From Paraburkholderia ginsengiterrae (GTDB lineage Bacteria > Pseudomonadota > Gammaproteobacteria > Burkholderiales > Burkholderiaceae), in assembly GCF_001645125.1 (NCBI RefSeq), contig NZ_LXKA01000338.1, positions 215,939 to 279,938 of the forward strand: a stretch of DNA of 64,000 bases, written 5' to 3'. The position numbers and the translations under genes are program-made. Numbering within the stretch: the stretch's first letter is position 1; each line of letters starts with the position of its first letter. Under the pieces are notes generated by a model. That model was not told where the DNA came from, made no database searches, and saw nothing but the letters and a program-made list of their open reading frames with translations. Shown here piece after piece: positions 8,647 through 15,525 of the stretch.

Positions 8647-9072
8647 TCAGATCTTCTCGAACAGCACTTCTTGCGCGCCTTCCCACAGCACCTTGGTGCC
8701 GAGCTCGCGCAGCTTCTCCTTGCCTTCGACGATGGTCAGGAAATGGTTGCCCGCAAGCTGTCCCAGCTTGCTCGCAAAGCAGCACGAACCGTACGCGAGG
8801 ATGATCTCGGTCTCGCTGTAGCCGCCCGGGTAGAACAGGATGTCGCCCACCGAAGGATGGCTCGTGTGATTCTCGAAGCCGACCGCCACGCCGTCGTTCT
8901 CGAGCTTCCAGTCGCCCAGCGGCACCCAGCAGCCCTCGCCGCTCCAGCGCACGTGGATGATCTTCTGGCGGTACGGCAGGAGCTTCAGGAAGGCGGCCAC
9001 GGTTTGCGGCGCGTCCGGATGGGTTTCAGCGGTAAAGACATGGCCGCAGGAGGTGATTCGGAGTCGGGTCAT
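8647..9072 (-). CDS. DUF3830 family protein (cyclophilin-like fold)
   Basis: A 141-residue soluble protein of the DUF3830 family. The recognisable core is AAFLKLLPYRQKIIHVRWSG, then CWVPLGDW, the block FYPGGYSETEIILAYG, and CCFASKLGQLAGNHFLTI. Family members have a cyclophilin-like beta barrel, and no activity has been established that I know of. The start at 9072 matches the family N-terminus (TRLRITSCGHVFTAE); a longer frame to 9165 has no family similarity. It is on the same strand as the AraC gene but 320 bases away, so co-transcription is uncertain. The upstream gap (9073-9394) holds a degraded copy of a dispersed repeat near 9150 and nothing else I can name. Confidence 0.8.
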   Translation of the reverse strand: MTRLRITSCGHVFTAETHPDAPQTVAAFLKLLPYRQKIIHVRWSGEGCWVPLGDWKLENDGVAVGFENHTSHPSVGDILFYPGGYSETEIILAYGSCCFASKLGQLAGNHFLTIVEGKEKLRELGTKVLWEGAQEVLFEKI

Positions 9073-9149
9073 CGCCAGGTTTCCAGTGTGAGGGGTTGAA
9101 TGAAATGGTCGGTCGAACACGGATTGAGGCAAGCCGCGGGCACCCAATT

Positions 9150-9176
9150 CTCTCGTCCCGTGCAAGGCTTCGACAG
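9150..9176. repeat. Degenerate copy of a dispersed intergenic repeat
   Basis: The segment CTCTCGTCCCGTGCAAGGCT followed by TCGACAG closely matches part of the intergenic repeat at 35258-35432 (CTCTCGTCCCATGCAAAGCT then GTCGAC). Both lie outside genes. This suggests a genome-wide family of short palindromic elements; only one arm is recognisable here. Confidence 0.4.
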
Positions 9177-9394
9177 ATACAGTTGCCGCGCCACTGGTCA
9201 GGCCAGTTGGACCAGTTGCACCTTATGCCCAGATAGTGGCCCGCAAACCATGGCGGCACGCGCATGCCAGGTCTTACTCAAACGTCGCCACGAAAGTTCG
9301 TAGTTTGCAAGCCGCGCAATGCACAGCACACTGCGCAAAGTGGGTGGTTCCCGTAGGTCGGCTGTCCGCCATGTCCAGCCATGCAGTCCGTAGT

Positions 9395-10315
9395 TCAGCC
9401 GCGCAGCCGGTAAGCAAGCGGCGTCATGCCGTAGCCCTGCTTGAACTGCACGGAGAAATGACTGGCGTTCTCGAAACCAACCGCAATCGCAATCTGCAGC
9501 ACAGTCCGATCGGTCGCGCGCAACAGCCGCGCCGCTTCCTCGAGCCGCATACGCGATACGAACTGATGCGGCGTCTCGCCGGTCTCACGGCGAAACACAC
9601 GCGCAAAATGAAAACTGCTTAACCCCGCCTGTGCGGCCAGCTCGCTGATCGCCAGATCCGCGGCGAGATTAGCGCGAATGTAATCGGTTACGCGCCGGAT
9701 CCGCCGCGGCACGAGGCGTTCCGGCTGGGCGGGCAAGCCGGTGCGCGCGCGGGCGCCGCGCGAATAATGCTGCAGCAGGTGGGCGGCGAGCGCATGAACC
9801 AGCGCGTCGACATACAGGCGCGAGTCGGCCGGATCAGCGGCGGCGCGATGCAATGCGGCAAGCATCTCGGCCACCAGCGGATCGCGAAACTGCATGGCAT
9901 CGCCGAGCGACAGCTCGCGGGAACCGGCAAGCTCCATCTGATCGGCGACGCTGTCGATCAGGCTGCGCTCAATGTGCAGATGGACGGTCGACAGCGGCTC
10001 ATCGCTGATCGAGCGCCAGCGCCACGAGATCGGCACGGGCGGCACAAACCAGACGTCGCCCATCCGCAGGTCGGCGCTCTCCCAGCGGCCGTCCAGGTTG
10101 CGCTCGAGATGCTCGGCGCCGCTCGCGAGCGTCATTAGCGTGAGGTCCCGCAAGCCGGGTGCTTCCAGCAGTTCCTGCTCGTCGGGTTCGAGATACGAGC
10201 GCAGCACCAGGTGCCGCCACGGGCGATCCACGCTCGAAATCAGTTTCTGGCCCGCCATGTAACGGTCGTAGGCGAGCGTCGTAGTCAGCTTTGGAATTCG
10301 TGCCATCACGTCCAT
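9395..10315 (-). CDS. AraC-family transcriptional regulator
   Basis: A regulator of about 306 residues. The first two thirds form a cupin-like sensing domain (the GDVWFVPPVPISWRW stretch is typical). The C-terminal 100 residues carry the two helix-turn-helix units of AraC/XylS proteins: DLAISELAAQAGLSSFHFARVFRRETG and then VLQIAIAVGFENASHFSVQFKQGYGMTPLAYR. The start at 10315 or 10306 is uncertain because neither has a strong ribosome site; the longer frame to 10462 has an unlikely N-terminus. It is divergent from the LuxR solo at 10491. The inducer and targets are unknown; DUF3830 downstream is one candidate. Confidence 0.85.
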   Translation of the reverse strand: MDVMARIPKLTTTLAYDRYMAGQKLISSVDRPWRHLVLRSYLEPDEQELLEAPGLRDLTLMTLASGAEHLERNLDGRWESADLRMGDVWFVPPVPISWRWRSISDEPLSTVHLHIERSLIDSVADQMELAGSRELSLGDAMQFRDPLVAEMLAALHRAAADPADSRLYVDALVHALAAHLLQHYSRGARARTGLPAQPERLVPRRIRRVTDYIRANLAADLAISELAAQAGLSSFHFARVFRRETGETPHQFVSRMRLEEAARLLRATDRTVLQIAIAVGFENASHFSVQFKQGYGMTPLAYRLRG

Positions 10316-10490
10316 TTCCAGGGAGGTGCCATATGCAAAGAGTGAACCCTGCCATACCCGCGTTGCCGGTCCGCAATCAGAGCAAGAACTCGAAAATGAT
10401 AGCAAGGAACCGGCTACCGTAATTTTTGGAAATATCTGATCATTCAGGTTGTCGTCTTTCACGCGTTTCGAACGCCGGAGCTACCGTTTC

Positions 10491-11492
10491 ATGGAACACG
10501 AATGCGATACGCTGCCGCATTGGCTGACCGGCTCGCCGCAAGGTGAAGCCGGGCACGCGTCGGCAGCATACAACTCGGCGGTTACCGCACCACCGGCTTA
10601 CCCGGCCGGCACGCGGCAACTCGAGAAATCAGCCCACGCGGCTGAAGCATCCAGGGCATCCAACCGCACCGCAACAAACGCGGCGCCCACAGGCTTTCTC
10701 ACGCTTTTCACCGAGGAGGAGATCGGTACGCCCTCGCCCGCCGCACGGCGCGCCGCGCCGGTTATCAGTCCGCTGGTGCGTTTTGGCAGCGCGCAGGACC
10801 GCATGGAGTTCGTGCGGCAGCGCATCAGGCAACTGGGTTTCGATTCGTTCAGCTATACCGCCACGCGCACGTCGGCGCATCACAAGACGATGTTCGTGCT
10901 GACCAGCTACGAGTCGCAGTCCTGGCTCACGCGCTATTTCCGCGAGCGTTATTTCGAGCTCGACCCGCGCGTGGCGCTGGCCTCGCCGACCGGCCTGCCG
11001 TTCCTCTGGAACACGGCCGACATGCGAGCCGACCTGCCGCGCGCGCAAATGCGTAGCGAGCGGCTCTGCGGCCTGATCGACATGCTCGAGGCGACCGGCC
11101 GCAAAAGCGGCATTCTCACGCAGATGCCGCTGCCCGAGCCGGAGCTGAGCGCATGCCTGTGCTTCAACTCGGAGATCGGCAATCCGCGCTGGATGACCGA
11201 ATCGATCGTGGCCGAGACGCTGATGTTCGCGCACACGATCCATGAGTTCATCTGGACGCACGCGAAGAGCGTGATCGGCATCGCGCCCGCTCAGCAGCAG
11301 CGCGTCGCGCTGAGCGAGTTGCAGCATGCGGTGCTGAGGGCGGTCGTGCAGGGTCAGCGGGACAAGGAGATCGCCTACTTCCTCGGGCTGTCGCCGCATA
11401 ACGTCGACTACCACCTGCGCCGTCTGCGGCAGCTGTTCAACGTGCGCAACCGCGTGCAGTTGATCAATGTCGCCCAGGCGTACGTGTCGTAG
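10491..11492 (+). CDS. LuxR-family quorum-sensing-type regulator (LuxR solo)
   Basis: A 333-residue regulator with a Pro/Ala-rich N-terminal extension of about 95 residues, an autoinducer-binding domain (about 100-250) and a C-terminal LuxR helix-turn-helix (LSELQHAVLRAVVQGQRDKEIAYFLGLSPHNVDYHLRRL). The pocket signature is intact: W-x3-Y-x8-D-P in WLTRYFRERYFELDP, then PFLW and a later conserved Gly. Acyl-homoserine lactone binding is therefore plausible. No luxI gene is in the window, so it is a solo here. The start is set by CCGGAG 10 bases before the ATG. Typical LuxR proteins have about 235-250 residues, so the extension is unusual. Confidence 0.85.
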   Translation: MEHECDTLPHWLTGSPQGEAGHASAAYNSAVTAPPAYPAGTRQLEKSAHAAEASRASNRTATNAAPTGFLTLFTEEEIGTPSPAARRAAPVISPLVRFGSAQDRMEFVRQRIRQLGFDSFSYTATRTSAHHKTMFVLTSYESQSWLTRYFRERYFELDPRVALASPTGLPFLWNTADMRADLPRAQMRSERLCGLIDMLEATGRKSGILTQMPLPEPELSACLCFNSEIGNPRWMTESIVAETLMFAHTIHEFIWTHAKSVIGIAPAQQQRVALSELQHAVLRAVVQGQRDKEIAYFLGLSPHNVDYHLRRLRQLFNVRNRVQLINVAQAYVS

Positions 11493-11517
11493 GGATTGAA
11501 GGAGTAGAAAGAAGGAA

Positions 11518-11554
11518 GCCGCGGCCGGCATGCATCGCCGATGCCGGCCGCGGC
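11518..11554. terminator. Strong hairpin terminator between convergent genes
   Basis: A perfect 14-bp stem (GCCGCGGCCGGCAT at 11518-11531 with 11541-11554) lies between the LuxR solo and the convergent PaaY-like gene. On the minus strand it is followed by TTCCTTCTTTC, so it should mainly end the HsaD-SDR-KSI-PaaY transcript. Confidence 0.75.
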
Positions 11555-11573
11555 GAATAAAGTCACACGCCGT

Positions 11574-12095
11574 TCACACGCTGCGCATCGTGCGCAAGCA
11601 GTCTTCGGCCAGTTGCTGATAAAGCCGCGTCCCCGACGATTTCGCTCGAATCTCCTCGTCGCCCAGCCGGCGCACCACCCGCCCCGGCACGCCCGCCACC
11701 AGCACGCGCGGCGGCACCCGCCAATCCTTCTTGACGAACGCGCAGGCCGCCACGATGCAGGCCTCGCCGAGCACGACGCCGTCCATCACCACGGCGTGCA
11801 TGCCGACCATGGTGTTGGGTTCGAGCGTCGCGCCGTGAATGATCGCGCTGTGGCCGACATGGCTGTCGACCCCGAGCCGGCAAGTATTGCCGACGCCGGT
11901 ATGCAGCACGCAGGCGTCCTGGACATTACTACCGCGTTCGACCACGACCGCGCCGAAGTCGCCCCGCAGGCTCGCGTGCGGCCCGATATAGCAGCACGCA
12001 CCCACCGTGACGTCGCCGATCAGCACCGCACTCGGATGCACATACGCCGAGGGGTCGACGCGCGGCCGTTTGCCGTTGAACTCGTAGAGCGCCAT
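11574..12095 (-). CDS. Gamma-carbonic-anhydrase-like hexapeptide protein (PaaY/CaiE type)
   Basis: A 173-residue left-handed beta-helix protein built of hexapeptide turns (for example VLIGDVTVGACCYIGPHASL), with the His residues typical of the metal site (VLHTGVG, SHVGHSAIIHG). PaaY, a relative in the phenylacetate pathway, is a thioesterase that frees CoA from dead-end intermediates. As the last gene of the HsaD-SDR-KSI operon, this protein may do the same for stalled steroid CoA esters; that is inference. True carbonic anhydrase activity is the alternative. Confidence 0.8.
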   Translation of the reverse strand: MALYEFNGKRPRVDPSAYVHPSAVLIGDVTVGACCYIGPHASLRGDFGAVVVERGSNVQDACVLHTGVGNTCRLGVDSHVGHSAIIHGATLEPNTMVGMHAVVMDGVVLGEACIVAACAFVKKDWRVPPRVLVAGVPGRVVRRLGDEEIRAKSSGTRLYQQLAEDCLRTMRSV

Positions 12096-12113
12096 CGCGC
12101 GGTGGCCGCCGTG

Positions 12114-12506
12114 TCAGCCCGCGGCAGCGGACAGGTGATAGTCGTCGGCGCCCCAGTAAGCGCGCATGCGCACGATCTTGCCGGCCGCGTCGAAATCCAT
12201 CACGTCGGTCACGTCGATATAGGCGGGCTGCCCGTCCTGCGCCGCGATATGCACGCGGAAACTGATCGACGCGCTATTGCCGTGCGAGCCGCGCGGCGGC
12301 GCCATCAGTTCGAGCCGCGCGCCCACCGAGGTCGCGTACGCATAAAACGCGTCGATCTCGCTGCGGCCCTCTTTCAGCGGCGTGCCGACCGGATCTTCGA
12401 CGCTCGCGTTGCCGGCGAACAGCGCGGTGACGCGCGCCGTGTCGGCGGCGTTGAACGCCTCGATATAGTCGAGCAGGCGCGCCTTCATGTTTTCGCTGGA
12501 GTTCAT
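12114..12506 (-). CDS. ksi: Steroid Delta5-3-ketosteroid isomerase
   Basis: A 130-residue NTF2-fold enzyme that moves the double bond of 3-oxo-Delta5 steroids to Delta4. It resembles the Comamonas testosteroni enzyme along its length (AALFADDATVEDPVGS in that enzyme, TALFAGNASVEDPVGT here). The catalytic residues are present: Tyr14, Asp38 (in VEDPVG) and Asp101, which aligns with the family Asp99 in the strand before AAGKIVRMRA. It follows an SDR gene by 9 bases and precedes the PaaY-like gene by 18, so the three are co-transcribed with HsaD. It would act just after oxidation of a 3beta-hydroxy-Delta5 steroid. Confidence 0.9.
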   Translation of the reverse strand: MNSSENMKARLLDYIEAFNAADTARVTALFAGNASVEDPVGTPLKEGRSEIDAFYAYATSVGARLELMAPPRGSHGNSASISFRVHIAAQDGQPAYIDVTDVMDFDAAGKIVRMRAYWGADDYHLSAAAG

Positions 12507-12515
12507 CTGGGTTCC

Positions 12516-13301
12516 TCAGCGCGCGGTATAGCCGCCGTCGATCACCAGTTCCGTGCCCGTCACGTAGCGTCCCGCGGGTGAAACCAGATAGAGGATGCCG
12601 GAGGCGATATCCTGCGGATCGCCGATCTTCGCGAGCGGCACGAGCGTTTTCATGTGCGCGAAAATCTGCTCCGGATCGCCGAGCTTGGCGAACGCTTCCT
12701 CGAGCAGCGGCGTGCGGATAAAGCCCGGATGCACGGAATTCGCGCGGATATTCTGCGTGGCGTACAGCATCGCCTCGGTTTTCGCCATCAATCGCACCGC
12801 GCCCTTCGACGCATGATACGCCGGCACATCCGGCCCGCCGACCAGCCCGTACATCGACGACAGATTCACGATCGAGCCGCCGCCCGCCGCCAGCATGTGC
12901 GGAATCGCGTACTTGGTGCAGAGGAACACGCCCGTCACGTTCACGTCGATGACTTTCTGCCATTGCTGCAGCGTCATTTCGTGCGTCGGCAGATTTGCGC
13001 CTTCAATGCCCGCGTTGTTCACCAGCGCGTCGAGCCGGCCGAAGCGCGCGGCGATTTCCCCGAACACGCGCTGCACGTTGTCTTCCTGCGTGACGTCCAT
13101 TTTCCAGAACGCCGCCTTGCCGCCCGACGCGTTGATCTCGGCGACCAGTTGCTCGCCGGCTTCCGAGAGCACGTCGAGCACGGCGATCGCCGAGCCCGCT
13201 GCCGCCAGCGTGCGCGCGGTCTGCGCGTCGATGCCGCGCGCGCCGCCGGTGATCGCGGTCACTTTGCCGCTCATGTCGAATAGCTGGTGGGGAAATGTCA
13301 T
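12516..13301 (-). CDS. SDR-family hydroxysteroid dehydrogenase-like oxidoreductase
   Basis: A 261-residue classical short-chain dehydrogenase. It has the NNAG motif, the active-site SSMYGLVGGPDVPAYHASKG with Ser, Tyr and Lys, and a C-terminal TGTELVIDGGYTAR. In the cofactor loop the canonical TGxxxGxG reads TGGARGID, so the third glycine is Asp. The same operon holds KSI and HsaD, which suggests oxidation of a steroid hydroxyl group (3beta, 17beta or a side position). The start at 13301 is supported by GGAGACGG just upstream; a second ATG at 13274 is possible. Confidence 0.85.
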   Translation of the reverse strand: MTFPHQLFDMSGKVTAITGGARGIDAQTARTLAAAGSAIAVLDVLSEAGEQLVAEINASGGKAAFWKMDVTQEDNVQRVFGEIAARFGRLDALVNNAGIEGANLPTHEMTLQQWQKVIDVNVTGVFLCTKYAIPHMLAAGGGSIVNLSSMYGLVGGPDVPAYHASKGAVRLMAKTEAMLYATQNIRANSVHPGFIRTPLLEEAFAKLGDPEQIFAHMKTLVPLAKIGDPQDIASGILYLVSPAGRYVTGTELVIDGGYTAR

Positions 13302-13400
13302 ACCGTCTCCGTCATGGTGTAGTTGGATGATGCGAGGCGCGCGGTTTCAAGCCCTTCTTAACCCGTTGAGAACGTTACGCGCCGCTGCCTGAAGGATGCC

Positions 13401-14279
13401 TCAAACCGCGCGCAGGTCAGCGAGAAATGCCAGACATTCGCGATTGAAATACCGCCGGTGCTCCACCATCACCCAGTGGCCGCAGCGATTCATCAGCACA
13501 AAGCGAGCGTCGGCGCAGTGCTCGAGGAAACGCATGGCGCCGCTCGCCGGATTGAAGCGGTCGTCGGTGCCCCAGAAACCGAGCACCGGGCATTTCAGCT
13601 CGGAGAGCCGCGCGGTAAGGTTCGGCACCTGCATGGTCGACAGCACTTCGGGCGGCTGCTGCTCGCATACGCGCAGGCGCTCGTCGACCAGCGCATCGGT
13701 GACGAGGCTGCGGTCGTACACGAGCATTTCGAGCAGTTGGCGCATCGTCAGCCGGTTCATTTGCCGGTTCGTGAAGAGCGCAACCATCTTCTGGATGCCG
13801 TCCATTTTGAAGTACGTCTCGCGTTCTTCGACACCGCCGGGCGCCATCATGATCAGGCTATCGACGTCCTCCGGATAATCGAGCGCATATTTCAGCGCGA
13901 TCGCGCCGCCGAGCGAATTGCCGAGCAGAGTCGCCCGCCCGATGCCGTTCGCGGTGAGTTGCGCACGCAATGCGCTGACGAAGAAGTCGAGCGTGTACTT
14001 CGCGTCCGCGGGCTTCGAAGACGCGCCGTAGCCCGGCAGATCGACCACGATCGCGCGATGACCCGCCGCGGCAAACTGCGGATAGTTGTGCTTGAAATTG
14101 CTGAAGCCGCTCGCGCCTGGCCCGCTGCCGTGAATGAACACGACGGGCGCGCCGCTGCCGGCTTCGAAGTGATGCAGCATGAGGCCGCCGGGCACTTCGG
14201 TGAAAATCCCGGTGGGCGGCTGCGCGGATGGCTGTGTTTGGGGCGCGGCTTCCTGAATCTCGGTGGGCGTTGCGGTCAT
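13401..14279 (-). CDS. hsaD: Meta-cleavage product hydrolase HsaD (4,5:9,10-diseco hydrolase)
   Basis: A 292-residue alpha/beta hydrolase that breaks the C-C bond of the ring-A meta-cleavage product of steroids (4,9-DSHA), giving a dienoate for HsaE and the HIP moiety for FadD3. The oxyanion motif is HGSGPGASGF, the nucleophile is Ser in LLGNSLGGAIALKYA, the acid is Asp in WGTDDRFNP, and the catalytic His is in NRCGHWVMVEH. The ATG at 14279 is chosen because the upstream frame to 14399 is unlike the family. It heads an operon with an SDR, KSI and a PaaY-like gene. A conserved putative operator lies at 14397-14415. Confidence 0.88.
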   Translation of the reverse strand: MTATPTEIQEAAPQTQPSAQPPTGIFTEVPGGLMLHHFEAGSGAPVVFIHGSGPGASGFSNFKHNYPQFAAAGHRAIVVDLPGYGASSKPADAKYTLDFFVSALRAQLTANGIGRATLLGNSLGGAIALKYALDYPEDVDSLIMMAPGGVEERETYFKMDGIQKMVALFTNRQMNRLTMRQLLEMLVYDRSLVTDALVDERLRVCEQQPPEVLSTMQVPNLTARLSELKCPVLGFWGTDDRFNPASGAMRFLEHCADARFVLMNRCGHWVMVEHRRYFNRECLAFLADLRAV

Positions 14280-14288
14280 GCTCGCTTG

Positions 14289-14307
14289 TCTCCAGTCCCA
14301 TACAAAA
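14289..14307. repeat. Possible relic of the dispersed intergenic repeat
   Basis: TCTCCAGTCCCATACAAAA resembles CTCCAGTCCCATGCAAAG of the repeats at 35258-35432. It lies just upstream of the hsaD start codon. The match is short, so chance is possible. Confidence 0.3.
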
Positions 14308-14396
14308 TGGTTGCGGTCTCGCGCCGCGCTCTTCGGCGCGGCAAATGGTGTGCGAGTCGCCAGCACGGCCATCATCAGCGCGAACGCCAACCCTGG

Positions 14397-14415
14397 CATC
14401 GTCTTTTCAGACTAC
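14397..14415 (-). promoter_or_regulatory. Conserved steroid-cluster operator, site G (upstream of hsaD)
   Basis: In hsaD orientation it reads GTAGTCT-GAAAA-GACGATG, matching the cluster consensus CTAGTCC-N5-GACGATG at 12 of 14 fixed positions. It is 117 bases before the hsaD ATG and 59 bases before the divergent SDR gene, so it could serve both. Confidence 0.6.
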
Positions 14416-14474
14416 GAGGCGCCGCCGCATTTCTCCTACCATCGGGCCCACACGAACCGAGGGAGACAGCGGCA

Positions 14475-15386
14475 ATGATGGAAATCGATTTCACCGGCAA
14501 GGTGGTGCTCGTGACCGGCGGCACCAAAGGGATCGGCGCGGGCATCGCACAGGCGTTCGCCGACGCGGGCGCAACGGTGTATGTGTGCGGACGCACACCG
14601 CCTGGGGCCGCCACCGCCAAGGAGCACGCGGACGTGACCCGCAATGCGCGGGGCGCCGAGTCAGCCAGCGCCCACGAGGGCACGAGCCCCAATTTGCACG
14701 CCAGCACGCGCCGGCCGGCACCACGCTTCATCGCCGCCGACGTGCGCGACATCGACGCGATCGACGCCATGCTTGCGCAGATCGAGACCGAAGCCGGGCG
14801 CCTCGACGTCGTCATCAACAACGCGGGCGGCGCGCCGTTCGCGCTCGCCGCCGAGGCCTCGCCGCGCTTCACCGAAGCGGTGATCCGCCTGAACCTGCTC
14901 GCTCCGCTTCAGCTCGCGCAACGCGCCAATGCGCGGATGCAGCGCCAGCCTGAAGGCGGCGTGCTGCTGTTCATTGGCAGTGTGAGCGGCTTGCGGCCCT
15001 CGCCCGGCACGGCCGCATACGGCGCGGCCAAAGCGGGCCTGCTCAATGCGGTGCGTTCGCTCGCGGTCGAATGGGCGCCCAAGGTGCGTGTGTGTGCCGT
15101 GAGCCCGAGTCTTGTGGAAACCGAGGCCGCCACGAGCGGTCACACTGGCGCGTCCGCAACCGGAACGGACGCCGGCCCGCAAAACCCGCTCGCCGCCATC
15201 GCGGCGACCGTTCCCGCAGGTCGTCTCGCCCAGCCTGCCGACATCGCGGCCGCGTGCCTCTATCTAGCCTCACCGTACGCGGCGTACGCGTCGGGCAGCA
15301 ACCTGATTCTCGAAGGCGGCGGCGAAGTGCCGGCATTTCTCGCCGCCACCGGCATGCATCAGGCCTTTGCTTCACAGCCTGGTTAG
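14475..15386 (+). CDS. SDR-family oxidoreductase (Rv3549c-like)
   Basis: A 303-residue short-chain dehydrogenase with an intact cofactor loop (TGGTKGIGAGIA), NNAGG, and the Ser/Tyr/Lys triad in SVSGLRPSPGTAAYGAAKAG. The blocks NNAGGAPFALAAEASPRFTEAV and VEWAPKVRVCAVSPSLVETE resemble the mycobacterial SDR encoded beside the ring-C/D genes (Rv3549c), judged from memory. Two low-complexity insertions, at about residues 50-80 and 215-235, make it longer than the usual 250-260. It reads divergently from hsaD and is upstream of the porin-like gene on the same strand. The substrate is probably a hydroxylated steroid intermediate. Confidence 0.85.
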   Translation: MMEIDFTGKVVLVTGGTKGIGAGIAQAFADAGATVYVCGRTPPGAATAKEHADVTRNARGAESASAHEGTSPNLHASTRRPAPRFIAADVRDIDAIDAMLAQIETEAGRLDVVINNAGGAPFALAAEASPRFTEAVIRLNLLAPLQLAQRANARMQRQPEGGVLLFIGSVSGLRPSPGTAAYGAAKAGLLNAVRSLAVEWAPKVRVCAVSPSLVETEAATSGHTGASATGTDAGPQNPLAAIAATVPAGRLAQPADIAAACLYLASPYAAYASGSNLILEGGGEVPAFLAATGMHQAFASQPG

Positions 15387-15437
15387 CAGTCCGATGCCCC
15401 TGCCCGAAAGTGACCCGCACGCCCCCAGGACAATCGA

Positions 15438-15456
15438 CTAGTCCGTTTTGACGATT
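15438..15456 (+). promoter_or_regulatory. Conserved steroid-cluster operator, site A (upstream of DUF1302 gene)
   Basis: CTAGTCC-GTTTT-GACGATT lies 69 bases before the ATG of the DUF1302 gene, in the same gene-relative orientation as the other sites. Embedded TTGACG resembles a -35 hexamer, and CCTAAC about 20 bases downstream could be a weak -10. It may therefore be either an activator site overlapping -35 or part of a promoter. Confidence 0.7.
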
Positions 15457-15525
15457 CTCGCGCCGCACGCGCCCCCTAACCTCTGAGCACAACAAATTTT
15501 CAAATGTGACCACAGAGGAGACACG

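Noticed and set aside
10491-11492. Complete quorum-sensing system
   Set aside because: The receptor-type LuxR is present but no AHL synthase gene is seen in the window.
13458-15386. A 642-codon plus-strand frame covering hsaD antisense and the SDR
   Set aside because: Only the part from 14475 has a ribosome site and family similarity; the upstream portion is antisense to hsaD.
15449-15454. TTGACG at operator site A taken as a plain -35 promoter element
   Set aside because: The other copies lack TTG before GACG, so the conserved unit is the dyad and not a -35 hexamer.
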